This document shows, in pieces, positions 19,847-29,133 of a stretch of DNA of 64,000 nucleotides. The number at the start of each line of letters is the position of its first letter. Position 1 is the stretch's first letter. The stretch comes from Morganella morganii (GTDB lineage: Bacteria > Pseudomonadota > Gammaproteobacteria > Enterobacterales > Enterobacteriaceae). The notes below the pieces were generated by a model. It was given only the letters and a program-made list of their open reading frames with translations. It made no database searches and was not told the DNA's origin. The stretch lies in NCBI RefSeq assembly GCF_003996855.1, contig NZ_NRQY01000001.1, positions 1,610,574 through 1,674,573 of the forward strand, given 5' to 3'. Both the position numbers and the translations under genes were made by a program.

Positions 19847-20590
19847 TTATGCCGGGTTCGGAATATCCACAAATATAACATCCAGGCCATGTTCAGCCTG
19901 CAACCATTCACCCAGCGCACGTATCCCGCCGCGCTCTGTGGCATGGTGACCGGCAGCAAAGAAGTGCATCCCGCATTCACGGGCGATATGAATGGTCTGC
20001 TCTGATACCTCACCGGTCACAAAACCATCCAGCCCGGCATCGGCCGCCGCCTGAATAAAACTCTGACCACCGCCGGTACACCAGCCCAGTTTTTTTATCT
20101 CAGCAGGCGCATTATCCCCGCAATGCAGAATTTCCCGATCCAGCCCCTGCTGTAAACGCTGTGCCAGTTCCTCACCGCTGACCGGCTGAGCAAACTCTCC
20201 GCAGGGAAGCAGCGGATCGACCTGTCCGGTAACCGTCACTCCCATCAGTTGCGCCAGTTTTGCGTTATTACCCAGTTCCGGATGGGCATCCAGCGGCAGG
20301 TGATAACCGTATAAATTCATATCATTACACAACAGTGTTTTGATTCGGCGCTGTTTCATTCCCCGGATACTGACCGGCTCGTTTTTCCAGAAATAGCCGT
20401 GATGCACCAGCACCGCGTCCGCATTCAGCCTCACCGCTTCATCCAGCAGAGCCTGACAGGCGGTAACGCCGGTCACCACGCGCTGAACCTGTTCACGCCC
20501 TTCAACCTGCAAACCGTTCGGGGCATAATCCTGAAATTCCTGTACTGCCAGTTTTTCATTAATAATCTGTTCTAATTCAATATGATTCAT
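19847..20590 (-). CDS. ybgI: Nif3-like dinuclear metal-binding protein YbgI
   Basis: 247 residues, the E. coli YbgI length, starting MNHIELEQIINEKLAVQEFQDYAPNGLQVEG. Metal-ligand motifs of the Nif3 family are present: VHHGYFWKNEP near residue 63 and AAGHHATERGG near the C-terminus. The family forms a hexameric toroid with two metals per subunit; it has been assigned hydrolase roles, but the physiological substrate is not settled. Monocistronic by layout. Confidence 0.93.
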   Translation of the reverse strand: MNHIELEQIINEKLAVQEFQDYAPNGLQVEGREQVQRVVTGVTACQALLDEAVRLNADAVLVHHGYFWKNEPVSIRGMKQRRIKTLLCNDMNLYGYHLPLDAHPELGNNAKLAQLMGVTVTGQVDPLLPCGEFAQPVSGEELAQRLQQGLDREILHCGDNAPAEIKKLGWCTGGGQSFIQAAADAGLDGFVTGEVSEQTIHIARECGMHFFAAGHHATERGGIRALGEWLQAEHGLDVIFVDIPNPA

Positions 20591-20656
20591 ACTTTTTTCC
20601 TGTCCGTGCGGATACGCTTTACCATACCTTTCCGGCCCGCCAATAGCAATTTACAG

Positions 20657-20691
20657 ACAAAAAAACGCCCCGCGATAATATCGCCGGACGC
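20657..20691 (-). terminator. ybfA terminator
   Basis: Read leftward, CGTCC and GCGATA pair with TATCGC and GGGGCG around a short TATTATC turn (one G-U pair and a mismatch), followed by seven T. It lies just after the ybfA stop and upstream of ybgI. Confidence 0.7.
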
Positions 20692-20716
20692 CTCTTTTGC
20701 TGCCGGGGTACCGGTA

Positions 20717-20929
20717 TCAGTGATGCTGTGTACTGCTTACCGCATTCTCTGAACGTGCCAGCCAGACCGGTTTATCGCTCGTCTTGGTCCACACGCGGTA
20801 CAGATAACTCCAGAAGCGGGCACGATCCCGGTAAAACAGCATGAACGGGAACGCCAGGATACCTAAAGAGACTGCACCGGCACGGCGCAAGAGAACCTTA
20901 TGCAACGGATATGCCTGAAATGTTGACAT
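20717..20929 (-). CDS. ybfA: YbfA-family small membrane protein (DUF2517)
   Basis: 70 residues from the ATG at 20929, chosen because AGGAGG sits just upstream; a longer frame from 20968 lacks an RBS. [48 protein letters not shown] matches the YbfA pattern ([30 protein letters not shown] in E. coli): one membrane helix and a conserved basic/aromatic tail. Function unknown. Confidence 0.87.
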   Translation of the reverse strand: [70 protein letters not shown]

Positions 20930-21204
20930 TGAGACCCTCCTGAATAACGGATTATCGCAAAATGGCAATAATCACCGAATGTATTTCGCTTTCATATTAG
21001 CCCGGCTGGTGAAATTTTGCCACTCATCTGACCACTTAAGTTCGGTATGATACGCACAAAATGCCCTTTTTTGAGTAATTAAATTACATAATTGTTATTT
21101 TTTATCATTTAATTAACATATTTATTATTCAAAATTAAGCTACCACAGTAATGAAAATACCTTATGATATTCACATTGCTAATTGATAATGGGAATTATT
21201 TATT

Positions 21205-21633
21205 ATGAGTGCCTGGCTGGTTTATGCCCTGCTGTCTGCTATCAGTGCAGCAATGGTTGCTATCTTCGGGAAAATAGGGTTGCAGCATCTGGATGCCAAT
21301 ACCGCAACGGCGATCCGAGCGGTAATTATGGCACTGTTTTTAGTCGGTGTAGTGGTTGTTCAGGGAAAACTGAATTTAATCAGTGAAATAATCGAAAATC
21401 GTAAAGCGCTGTTCTTTATTGCTCTGAGCGGCATTGCCGGTGCCCTTTCCTGGCTTTTTTACTTTATGGCAATAAAAAACGGGCAGGTTTCACAGGTTGC
21501 CCCGATTGATAAACTGAGTGTGGTCTTTGCTGTAATTTTTGCCGTTATCCTGTTCGGCGAAAAAATTTCTCTGATTGCCGCAGGCGGCGTCGCTCTGATC
21601 ACCCTTGGCGCACTGATGGTTGCCCTCGGGTAA
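21205..21633 (+). CDS. EamA-family single-domain transporter
   Basis: 142 residues with five hydrophobic helices, a single EamA (drug/metabolite transporter) unit: MSAWLVYALLSAISAAMVAIFGKIGLQHLDANTATAIRAVIMALFL, then ALSGIAGALSWLFYFMAIKNG, then KLSVVFAVIFAVILFGEKIS. Such half-size members must dimerise; the substrate is unknown. A 275-bp AT-rich region upstream probably holds its promoter. Convergent with pgm across a bidirectional terminator. Not at this place in E. coli K-12. Confidence 0.85.
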   Translation: MSAWLVYALLSAISAAMVAIFGKIGLQHLDANTATAIRAVIMALFLVGVVVVQGKLNLISEIIENRKALFFIALSGIAGALSWLFYFMAIKNGQVSQVAPIDKLSVVFAVIFAVILFGEKISLIAAGGVALITLGALMVALG

Positions 21634-21647
21634 GCCGGCCAAAAAAA

Positions 21648-21679
21648 ACGCGGAGGGGAAGATCCGCTCCGCGTCGCTT
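21648..21679. terminator. Bidirectional terminator between EamA gene and pgm
   Basis: ACGCGGAG / CTCCGCGT perfect 8-bp stem with an 11-nt loop, preceded by eight A; a T-run follows after CGC. Confidence 0.8.
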
Positions 21680-21693
21680 TTTCCGGGAAGGCG

Positions 21694-23334
21694 TTAGTCC
21701 GCAATCACCTGGTTGACTATTTCAATCGCTTCTTTTTCTATCTGTGCCAGATGTTCCGGGCCACGGAAACTTTCACAGTAAATTTTATAGGCATCTTCCG
21801 TACCGGAAGGACGCGCAGCAAACCATCCCTGCTCACTCATCACTTTCAGACCACCGATCGACGCACCGTTACCCGGTGCAGTGGTCAGGCGTGCCGTTAT
21901 CGGATCACCGGCCAGGGTATCTGCGGTCACCATTTCCGGAGACAGTTTCGACAGACGGGATTTCTCTGCGTGACTCGCCGCAGCCTGAATCCGGCTGTAG
22001 CATGGCGACCCGAATTTTTCCGCCAGCTCATCATAATGCTGCTGCGGATTTTTACAGGTCACTGCGGTCAGTTCCGCGGCCAGCAGGCAGAGGATAATAC
22101 CGTCTTTATCGGTTGACCACGGCGTGCCGTCAAAACGCAGGAAAGCGGCACCGGCACTCTCTTCACCGCCGAAGCCCAGCGTACCGTTATACAGCCCGTC
22201 AACAAACCACTTAAACCCGACCGGGACTTCAACCAGGTCACGCTGCAAATCAGCGACCACGCGGTCAATCATTGCGCTGGATACCAGGGTTTTACCGACA
22301 CCGACAGAAGCAGGCCAGTCCGGACGATGCTGAAATAAATAGTTAATCGCAACCGCCAGATAATGATTCGGATTCATCAGCCCTTTCGGCGTCACAATAC
22401 CGTGGCGGTCGTAATCAGGGTCATTGGCGAAGGCCAGTGAGAAACGGTCACGCATGCCGAGCAGCCCGGCCATGGCCCATTTTGAGGAGCAATCCATGCG
22501 GATAACACCATCATGATCCAGCGGCATAAAGCGAAACGTCTGATCCACCTGTTCATTGACCAGCTCAATATCAAGATCATAAAAATCACGGATGCATTTC
22601 CAGTACTCAATCCCGGCGCCGCCCAGCGGGTCCACACCGATTTTGAGTTTCGCGTTACGGATAGCATCCATATTGATAACATCACTGAGCGAGCTGACAT
22701 ACGGCTCAATCAGGTTCACTGCACTCACCAGCGGACTGCACAACGCATCACTCACCGGTACTTGTTTTACCTGAACCATATTACCGGCCAGCAGTTCGTT
22801 GGCGCGTTTTTCGATAACAGAAGTGAGATCGGTATCCGCCGGGCCGCCGGTCGGCGGGTTATATTTGATACCGCCATCTTCCGGCGGATTGTGTGATGGC
22901 GTGATAACAATGCCGTCAGCTTTATCAGTATGAGCCCGGTTGTAAGTCAGGATGGCATGTGACACCGCCGGTGTCGGGGTGAAACCATTATTTTCCTGAA
23001 TGATAACGCGGACACCATTTGCTGCCAGCACGGATAACACCGTCTGAAACGCCGCTTCAGATAAGGCATGAGTATCTTTACCCACATAGCACGGCCCGGT
23101 AATGCCCTGCTGCTGACGGATTTCGGCGATCGCCTGAGTTACCGCCAGAATATGTGCTTCGTTGAAACTGCCGCGCGCCGCACTGCCGCGGTGACCGGAA
23201 GTCCCGAATTTGACCTGCTGTGCCGGATCCGCCGCATCAGGTGCAAGGGTATAATACTGAGAGGTTAGCTGCGCCACGTTGATTAAATCGGATTGCTTCG
23301 CAGGCTGACCAGCCCGCAGGTGCGTATGAGCCAC
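21694..23334 (-). CDS. pgm: Phosphoglucomutase (alpha-D-glucose)
   Basis: 546 residues, the E. coli length. The start codon is GTG at 23334, preceded by GGGGAG; the product begins [27 protein letters not shown] after the initiator. The phosphoserine loop [11 protein letters not shown], the metal loop [11 protein letters not shown], the sugar-binding GGEESAGA and the phosphate-binding [11 protein letters not shown] are intact. It interconverts glucose 1- and 6-phosphate. It follows seqA by 47 nt in the same orientation, the arrangement of E. coli. Confidence 0.97.
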   Translation of the reverse strand: MAHTHLRAGQPAKQSDLINVAQLTSQYYTLAPDAADPAQQVKFGTSGHRGSAARGSFNEAHILAVTQAIAEIRQQQGITGPCYVGKDTHALSEAAFQTVLSVLAANGVRVIIQENNGFTPTPAVSHAILTYNRAHTDKADGIVITPSHNPPEDGGIKYNPPTGGPADTDLTSVIEKRANELLAGNMVQVKQVPVSDALCSPLVSAVNLIEPYVSSLSDVINMDAIRNAKLKIGVDPLGGAGIEYWKCIRDFYDLDIELVNEQVDQTFRFMPLDHDGVIRMDCSSKWAMAGLLGMRDRFSLAFANDPDYDRHGIVTPKGLMNPNHYLAVAINYLFQHRPDWPASVGVGKTLVSSAMIDRVVADLQRDLVEVPVGFKWFVDGLYNGTLGFGGEESAGAAFLRFDGTPWSTDKDGIILCLLAAELTAVTCKNPQQHYDELAEKFGSPCYSRIQAAASHAEKSRLSKLSPEMVTADTLAGDPITARLTTAPGNGASIGGLKVMSEQGWFAARPSGTEDAYKIYCESFRGPEHLAQIEKEAIEIVNQVIAD

Positions 23335-23381
23335 TGTGTCATTCTCCCCTGATTACGCCGTCACCGGCAGATAAATACCCC

Positions 23382-23936
23382 TTACAGGGTATTGCAGACT
23401 TTCTCGACAGTGTTTGCCGGGAAGCCCATTCCCTGCATAATCTGTTCTACCATACTCTGCTTACGCTGAGTATTGGTGTTGGTGATAACCCAGAACGGCG
23501 TCCCCGGAATGTGGCGTGGTTTACTGGTTTTACCGCTGGCCAGCAGCGTATGTTCATCACCGGCAAAATAGACACGGGTACGGCCGCGGAGTTCATCGGT
23601 ACTTTTGCTGAACCCTTGCGGATCAATGTTATACAGTGCGGATAACACCAGCATAAAACGATCGATCGTTTTCTTTTTCTCTGCATAAGTGTCAGATAAC
23701 AGCAACTCACGCATCACACGAACCGGATCCTGAGAAACGATTTTTACCGGACGCGGAGTAACCTGCGGGAGGGTATTATCAGTGCCGTCAGCAGGTACGG
23801 GTGCACAGGTGGTATCCGGTGTCTGCGGCCCTAAATTAAGCATACGGCGTAAAATTACCGATGCGCTTTCACCAATGTGCTGTGTGTGGCTGGCAATATA
23901 ACTGTAAAGTTCTTCATCTACATCGATTGTTTTCAT
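23382..23936 (-). CDS. seqA: Replication initiation regulator SeqA
   Basis: 184 residues (181 in E. coli). The N-terminal oligomerisation domain MKTIDVDEELYSYIASHTQHIGESASVILRRML and the C-terminal hemimethylated-GATC binding domain (KTIDRFMLVLSALYNIDPQGFSKSTDELRGRTRVYFA, then KPRHIPGTPFWVITNTNT) are present, joined by a variable linker. SeqA sequesters newly replicated oriC and organises hemimethylated DNA. Upstream of pgm and divergent from ybfF. Confidence 0.96.
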   Translation of the reverse strand: MKTIDVDEELYSYIASHTQHIGESASVILRRMLNLGPQTPDTTCAPVPADGTDNTLPQVTPRPVKIVSQDPVRVMRELLLSDTYAEKKKTIDRFMLVLSALYNIDPQGFSKSTDELRGRTRVYFAGDEHTLLASGKTSKPRHIPGTPFWVITNTNTQRKQSMVEQIMQGMGFPANTVEKVCNTL

Positions 23937-24194
23937 TTCTACCCGGTTCTTTTATTCGTTAACGCGAAACACGTTATTATAAGATAGAAAAACGCAAAAC
24001 AAAACAAGTAAAATTTCAATAACTTAAACTAAAAACCATCACTGTTTGCCGCGCCCGGCATTTAAAAAATAAATCAGTAAGTTATCGTTTCCTGACGTAT
24101 AACCGGCCACAGAAACATTTACTTAACATGTTGGTTTCCGGTGGCCTCCGTGTCATCATAGCCGCCTGTTTTGCTCTGCGGATCGGTTGTTAAT

Positions 24195-24974
24195 ATGAAA
24201 TTACCTGCATTACTTCATCATGAAATATTCACACCTGAAATATCACATCACGCCACACCTATTATTCTGATCCATGGTCTGTTCGGTGATCTGCATAATC
24301 TCGGAGTGCTCGGCCGTGAACTGCGGAAAACACATACCGTGGTGCAAATTGATGTCCGTCACCACGGTGATTCACCGCGGGCGCAATCCATGACGTACCG
24401 GGAGATGGCGCAGGATGTGCTTGACCTTATCCGTACCCTTCATTTTGAAAAAGTCATTGTGATTGGTCACTCTATGGGCGGAAAAATCGCCATGGCGCTG
24501 GCAGCTCTGGCACCGGAGGTGACTGAAAAGCTGATTGTTATTGATATGGCGCCGGTCGCTTACGGTGTGCGCCGTCATGATGAGATTATCGCGGCACTGG
24601 AAGACGTCACCGCCGCCGGTGTCACTACCCGCACGGACGCCGCCGCAATTATGGCGCAACGCATCCGTGAGGAAGGCGTTATCCCGTTTCTGCTGAAATC
24701 CTTTAAACAGGGAGAATGGAAATTCAACCTGCCGGTGATCAAAGCGCAGTATGAATCCATCATCGGCTGGGAAACCCTGCCGCCGCAACAGGTTCCGCTG
24801 CTGCTTATCCCGGGCGGTAATTCATCCTATGTGAAACCGGAATACCGCGACGCCATTATGGCACAGTTCCCGCAGGCAACCGCGCATGTGATTGCCGGAT
24901 GCGGCCACTGGGTACATGCCGAAAAACCGGACGCGGTTCTGCGTGCTATCGGCCGTTTCCCGGATAAAGCCTGA
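24195..24974 (+). CDS. ybfF: Alpha/beta-hydrolase esterase YbfF
   Basis: 259 residues from the ATG at 24195, where the product starts MKLPALLHHE like the E. coli protein (254 aa); an upstream in-frame ATG at 24171 would add eight residues without support. HGLFGDLHNLGVLGREL is the oxyanion loop, GHSMGGK the nucleophile elbow and GCGHWVHAEKPD the catalytic His. E. coli YbfF hydrolyses palmitoyl- and malonyl-CoA and similar esters in vitro. Divergent from seqA. Confidence 0.93.
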   Translation: MKLPALLHHEIFTPEISHHATPIILIHGLFGDLHNLGVLGRELRKTHTVVQIDVRHHGDSPRAQSMTYREMAQDVLDLIRTLHFEKVIVIGHSMGGKIAMALAALAPEVTEKLIVIDMAPVAYGVRRHDEIIAALEDVTAAGVTTRTDAAAIMAQRIREEGVIPFLLKSFKQGEWKFNLPVIKAQYESIIGWETLPPQQVPLLLIPGGNSSYVKPEYRDAIMAQFPQATAHVIAGCGHWVHAEKPDAVLRAIGRFPDKA

Positions 24975-25564
24975 TACCATCGCCGTCGTCACGGCGGCGT
25001 TTATTCACTGACGGAAACTCAGTATCAGGTTGTCAGTGTCACTCTCCTGCCACCAGGCCACTACAGAACGTACCTGCTGTCTGACATCCTGTCCGGGCAA
25101 ATCAACGCAGACATCCAGCAGACAGCAGACAGCAGCCCGATAAAATCAGACAAAAATACTGAAGCGGACCGCTTAATACGACCAGTATCTGCTTTACCTT
25201 GCTGCCCGGCGGATGTTTACTGTGTGATATACGCGATAATATTGTTGGTAATGAGATACGTTCCATGTGCGCGTCCTCTGTTATTCCCTTGCTGAAAATA
25301 CATACTACGTAATGTCCGCCATCAAAAACACTCCGTTATCCTGAAGGGAATATTCTATTATTCCTAATATATTCATAGTGATAATTGCAACCAGCAGGCC
25401 ATTGACCCAATCAATTACCCGTAATAACACTGACGCCACACGGTGCGATGTTAATCAATCTGCGCAAAATCCGGCGCAACAGACCGCGAAGCGGTGGCGG
25501 TATACCGGATGGCGGTGTATCATTGCGCGTTTATCATTGTAATCCGCCTTTTCGTAGTAAAATT
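24975..25564. other. Intergenic region ybfF-ybfE
   Basis: 590 bp. A hairpin (CGCCGT / ACGGCG, 24981-24996) followed by GCGTTTATT just after ybfF may end that transcript. A weak leftward ORF (25102-25266) is listed separately. The right part should carry the ybfE promoter. E. coli ybfE is LexA-controlled, but no CTG-N10-CAG was found here by eye. Confidence 0.4.
25102..25266 (-). CDS. Possible 54-codon membrane peptide
   Basis: An ATG at 25266 has AGAGGA at a good distance upstream and opens a 54-codon frame. It has a basic N-terminal half and a hydrophobic C-terminal half (ILVVLSGPLQYFCLILSGCCLLSAGCL) that could span the membrane once. I recognise no family. It lies antisense to its neighbours in a 590-bp gap; chance occurrence is quite possible. 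Confidence 0.2.
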   Translation of the reverse strand: MERISLPTILSRISHSKHPPGSKVKQILVVLSGPLQYFCLILSGCCLLSAGCLR

Positions 25565-25858
25565 ATGGCCAAAGAACAAACGGATCGTACCACGCTGGAT
25601 TTGTTCGCTGACGAACGCCGGCCCGGGCGCCCGAAAACAAACCCGCTCTCCCGTGATGAGCAGTTGCGGATTAACAAACGCAATCAGCTGCGGCGTGACA
25701 AAGTTAACGGATTACGCCGCGTTGAGCTCAAACTGAATGCGGATATTGTCGATGCCCTGAACCAGCTGGCATATGAAGAAAACGTGAACCGGGGCGAACT
25801 TATCGAGCAAATTCTGCTTGATTACCTTCAGCGTTCAGATTTATGCACCAAATTGTGA
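25565..25858 (+). CDS. ybfE: YbfE, ribbon-helix-helix-like LexA-regulon protein
   Basis: 97 residues from the ATG at 25565; the product MAKEQTDRTTLDLFADERRPGRPKTNPLSRDEQLRINKRNQLRRDKVNGLRRVELKLN is nearly colinear with E. coli YbfE. An upstream in-frame start at 25448 would add 39 residues of unlike sequence. The C-terminal half has the character of a ribbon-helix-helix dimer (VELKLNADIVDALNQLAYEENVNRGELIEQILLDYL). E. coli ybfE is damage-inducible, function unknown. It precedes fldA, as in E. coli. Confidence 0.9.
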   Translation: MAKEQTDRTTLDLFADERRPGRPKTNPLSRDEQLRINKRNQLRRDKVNGLRRVELKLNADIVDALNQLAYEENVNRGELIEQILLDYLQRSDLCTKL

Positions 25859-26002
25859 GACGACACACCACACAAATTTGACAGACTTCAAATACTGTTT
25901 TCGTCAGAATAGTATTTATAAAGATGAATTAGTTATAATTTCTGCTTGTCGCTGCGGCGTCCTTTTTGCAGGTACAGAGATTTTCGGTTGAGAGGCTTAT
26001 TT

Positions 26003-26533
26003 ATGGCAATCGCAGGTATATTTTTTGGTAGTGACACCGGTAACACAGAAAATATCGCTAAAATGATTCAGAAATCACTCGGCGATGATGTCGCAGAAGT
26101 CCGGGATGTTGCCAAGTGCAGCAAAGAGGACATCGAAGGGTTTGATTTCTTACTGCTGGGTATCCCGACCTGGTATTACGGCGAAGCACAGTGTGACTGG
26201 GATGATTTTTTCCCGACCCTGGAGGAAATTGATTTCAGCGGTAAAATTGTGGCTATCTTCGGTTGTGGTGACCAGGAGGATTACGCCGAGTATTTCTGTG
26301 ACGCCATGGGTACCATCCGTGACATCATTGAGCCGCGCGGCGCCACCATTGTGGGTCACTGGCCGACAGAAGGCTACCACTTTGAAGAGTCAAAAGGACT
26401 GGCAGATGACAGCCACTTTATCGGCCTGGCTATTGATGAAGATCGCCAGCCTGAGCTGACTAACGAGCGTGTTGCAAAATGGGTTGAGCAGATCCGTGAA
26501 GAAATGAGTCTCGACGAGATTCTGGCAATTTAA
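26003..26533 (+). CDS. fldA: Flavodoxin 1
   Basis: 176 residues (176 in E. coli) from the ATG at 26003 with GAGG upstream; the longer frame from 25946 is not supported. GIFFGSDTGNTENIAKMIQ is the FMN phosphate loop; GIPTWYYGEAQCDWDDF and FGCGDQEDYAEYFCDAMG are the isoalloxazine-binding loops. It is an essential low-potential electron carrier for radical-SAM enzymes (such as MiaB in this window), methionine synthase and others. Upstream of fur, as in E. coli. Confidence 0.97.
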   Translation: MAIAGIFFGSDTGNTENIAKMIQKSLGDDVAEVRDVAKCSKEDIEGFDFLLLGIPTWYYGEAQCDWDDFFPTLEEIDFSGKIVAIFGCGDQEDYAEYFCDAMGTIRDIIEPRGATIVGHWPTEGYHFEESKGLADDSHFIGLAIDEDRQPELTNERVAKWVEQIREEMSLDEILAI

Positions 26534-26550
26534 GGGGTAACCCTTAAATT

Positions 26551-26592
26551 GCGAATGATAATTCTGCTTATTTATGTAATGATATTATTATC
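26551..26592 (+). promoter_or_regulatory. Candidate Fur-binding sites upstream of fur
   Basis: Two neighbouring stretches resemble the Fur box GATAATGATAATCATTATC: gcgaatgataattctgctt (26551-26569, about 12 of 19 matches) and a TAATGATATTATTATC segment (26577-26592) that fits well if one base is skipped. They lie about 120-160 bp before fur, consistent with known Fur autoregulation. Read by eye. Confidence 0.45.
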
Positions 26593-26712
26593 CGGTCCGG
26601 CATCGGTCAGGCGAATCGCACCTGATCCTTTTTGATAGCTGGGCATCGTGTTCAGCCGTTGGGCGTTTTCCTGAGTGTGCGCTCACCAGCGACAATATAG
26701 GACTAAATCCGC

Positions 26713-27162
26713 ATGACCGATAACAATAAAGCATTGAAAAATGCAGGACTGAAAGTCACACTTCCCCGCCTGAAGATTCTGGAAGTGTTGCAGGACCCGG
26801 AGTGCCATCACGTCAGTGCGGAAGATCTCTACAAAAAACTGATCGATATCGGTGAAGAGATTGGACTCGCAACTGTCTACCGCGTTCTGAATCAGTTTGA
26901 TGATGCCGGTATCGTCACCCGCCATAATTTTGAAGGCGGTAAATCTGTATTCGAACTGACCCAGCAGCAGCATCACGATCATCTGATCTGCCTGGATTGC
27001 GGCAAAGTGATTGAGTTCAGTGATGAATCCATTGAGTCACGTCAGAAAAATATCGCGGAACGTCACGGTATTAAACTCACCAACCACAGCCTGTATCTGT
27101 ACGGTCACTGTGCGGATGGTGACTGCCGTTCTGATGAAGGTATCCACGACGAGAAAAAATAA
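26713..27162 (+). CDS. fur: Ferric uptake regulator
   Basis: 149 residues (148 in E. coli). The winged-helix N-terminus MTDNNKALKNAGLKVTLPRLKILEVLQDPECHHVSAEDLYKKL is followed by the dimer/metal domain with HHDHLICLDCGKVIEF (His cluster and Cys pair) and the CADGDC C-terminal pair. It represses iron-uptake genes with Fe2+. In the E. coli uof-fur arrangement a short leader ORF is coupled to fur; here a GTG-started 13-codon frame (26675-26716) ends in an ATGA overlap with the fur start but lacks a clear RBS. Confidence 0.97.
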   Translation: MTDNNKALKNAGLKVTLPRLKILEVLQDPECHHVSAEDLYKKLIDIGEEIGLATVYRVLNQFDDAGIVTRHNFEGGKSVFELTQQQHHDHLICLDCGKVIEFSDESIESRQKNIAERHGIKLTNHSLYLYGHCADGDCRSDEGIHDEKK

Positions 27163-27190
27163 TTCTCTCTGGGAACCGTATTGTACGGAA

Positions 27191-27211
27191 GGCGCATAAT
27201 GCGCCTTTTTT
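27191..27211 (+). terminator. fur terminator
   Basis: GGCGC / GCGCC stem (extendable through ATAAT) followed by six T, about 30 nt after the fur stop. Confidence 0.85.
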
Positions 27212-27237
27212 GTTGCCGTTTTCCGTCAGATACACAC

Positions 27238-27267
27238 AAAAAAGCCGTTCGCATGAACGGCTTTTTT
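27238..27267. terminator. Bidirectional terminator before glnS 3' end
   Basis: GCCGTTC / GAACGGC stem with a GCAT loop, six A before and six T after. It serves glnS leftward and backs up the fur terminator rightward. Confidence 0.88.
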
Positions 27268-27291
27268 ATATCAATAACAGTATGTTATCTG

Positions 27292-28965
27292 TTATTTATT
27301 TTCGATTTTCGCCCAGGTATCACGCAAACCGACAGTCCGGTTAAAGACTAATTTATCCGCTGAGGATAATTTGGCATCAGCACAGAAATACCCTTCACGC
27401 TCAAACTGATACGGCTTGCTGCTGTCTGCTGCGGTCAGTGACGGCTCCACAAAGCCCTGACGGATCACCAGAGAATCCGGGTTGAGTGTTGCCAGGAAAT
27501 CATCTTCCGCACCCGGATTCGGCACGCTGAACAGACGATCATACAAACGGATTTCCGCCGGTACCGCGTGTTTCACGCTGACCCAGTGAATAACACCTTT
27601 CACTTTACGACCATCAGCCGGATCTTTGTTCAGGGTTTCCGGATCGTAAGTACAATAGATAGTGGTGATGTTTCCTTCGCTGTCTTTGTCCGCACGTTCA
27701 GCTTTAATCACAAACGCGTTGCGCAGACGCACTTCTTTATTCAGCACCAGACGCTTGTACTGTTTGTTGGCTTCTTCGCGGAAGTCCGCACGGTCAATCC
27801 AGATTTCACGGCTGAACGGTACTTCGCGGCTGCCCATTTCCGGTTTGTTCGGATGATTCGGCATGGTGACCATTACATCGCCTTCCGGCATGTTTTCAAT
27901 CACAACTTTCACCGGATCAATAACCGCCATTGCGCGCGGTGCACTTTCGTTCAGGTCATCACGGATACAGGATTCCAGTGCCGCCATTTCGACGTTGTTG
28001 TCCTGTTTGGTGACACCGATACGGCGGCAGAACTCGCGGATAGCGGCCGCAGTATAACCACGGCGGCGCAGACCGGAAATAGTCAGCATGCGCGGGTCGT
28101 CCCAGCCGTCAACGAATTTCTCGGTCACCAGCTGATTCAGTTTCCGCTTGGACATTACGGTGTATTCGAGATTCAGGCGTGAGAATTCATACTGACGCGG
28201 ATGGCAGCCGATGGTGATGTTATCCAGCACCCAGTCATACAGACGGCGGTTGTCCTGGAATTCCAGCGTACAAAGTGAATGCGTGATCCCTTCCAGTGCA
28301 TCAGAAATGCAGTGGGTGAAATCATACATAGGGTAGATGCACCATTTATCACCGGACTGATGGTGGGTCGCAAACTTAATGCGGTAAATAACCGGATCAC
28401 GCATCACCATAAAGGAGGATGCCATATCAATTTTGGCACGCAGACACGCTTTCCCTTCCTCAAAGCCGCCGTCACGCATTTTTTCAAACAACGCGAGGTT
28501 CTCTTCCGGGGTACGGTCGCGGTACGGGCTGTTTCTGCCCGGCTCTTTTAAGGTGCCGCGGTATTCGCGGATCTCTTCCGGACTTAATTCGCAGACATAC
28601 ACCAGGCCTTTGTTGATCAGCTCAACAGCGTAGTTATACAGCGTGTCGAAATAGTCGGATGAATAACACACTTTGCCGCTCCACTGAAAACCGAGCCATT
28701 TGACATCGTTTTCAATGGAATTGACGTATTCCACGTCTTCTTTCACCGGGTTGGTATCATCAAAACGCAGATTGCATTGCCCCTGATAGTCTTGTGCGAT
28801 ACCGAAATTCAGGCAGATTGATTTTGCATGACCAATATGCAGGTAACCGTTCGGCTCAGGCGGAAAGCGCGTGTGAACCGTGGTATGTTTTCCGGAAGCC
28901 AGGTCTTCGTCAATAATCTGACAAATAAAGTTTGTCGGGCGGGCATCAGCCTCGTTCATTGTCAT
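27292..28965 (-). CDS. glnS: Glutaminyl-tRNA synthetase
   Basis: 557 residues (554 in E. coli). The class I motifs are [15 protein letters not shown] (HIGH at about 43-46) and the VMSKRK equivalent of KMSKS; the C-terminal anticodon-binding beta-barrels are complete. The start at 28965 has GAGGAATT upstream. It charges tRNA-Gln, three copies of which lie 6-8 kb to the right. Single gene with its own terminator. Confidence 0.97.
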   Translation of the reverse strand: MTMNEADARPTNFICQIIDEDLASGKHTTVHTRFPPEPNGYLHIGHAKSICLNFGIAQDYQGQCNLRFDDTNPVKEDVEYVNSIENDVKWLGFQWSGKVCYSSDYFDTLYNYAVELINKGLVYVCELSPEEIREYRGTLKEPGRNSPYRDRTPEENLALFEKMRDGGFEEGKACLRAKIDMASSFMVMRDPVIYRIKFATHHQSGDKWCIYPMYDFTHCISDALEGITHSLCTLEFQDNRRLYDWVLDNITIGCHPRQYEFSRLNLEYTVMSKRKLNQLVTEKFVDGWDDPRMLTISGLRRRGYTAAAIREFCRRIGVTKQDNNVEMAALESCIRDDLNESAPRAMAVIDPVKVVIENMPEGDVMVTMPNHPNKPEMGSREVPFSREIWIDRADFREEANKQYKRLVLNKEVRLRNAFVIKAERADKDSEGNITTIYCTYDPETLNKDPADGRKVKGVIHWVSVKHAVPAEIRLYDRLFSVPNPGAEDDFLATLNPDSLVIRQGFVEPSLTAADSSKPYQFEREGYFCADAKLSSADKLVFNRTVGLRDTWAKIENK

Positions 28966-29084
28966 AATTCCTCAATGCAATATGCGCGTTAATAACCCCA
29001 TATCATCCGATATGATGCGCTCATATACAACCACTTGATCACGGAAATATCAGCCGGACGGATGCCTTCGCGCAAAAAACAGAT

Positions 29085-29112
29085 AAAAAAACGGGAAGCA
29101 AATGCTTCCCGT
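29085..29112 (-). terminator. nagE terminator
   Basis: Read leftward, ACGGGAAGC / GCTTCCCGT (9-bp perfect stem, 4-nt loop) followed by seven T, 21 nt after the nagE stop. Confidence 0.9.
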
Positions 29113-29133
29113 TATTATCATAACTGCAATCAC

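Noticed and set aside
26675..26716. uof-like leader ORF of fur
   Set aside because: The ATGA overlap with fur is suggestive, but it is only 13 codons from a GTG without an RBS; kept only as a remark under fur.
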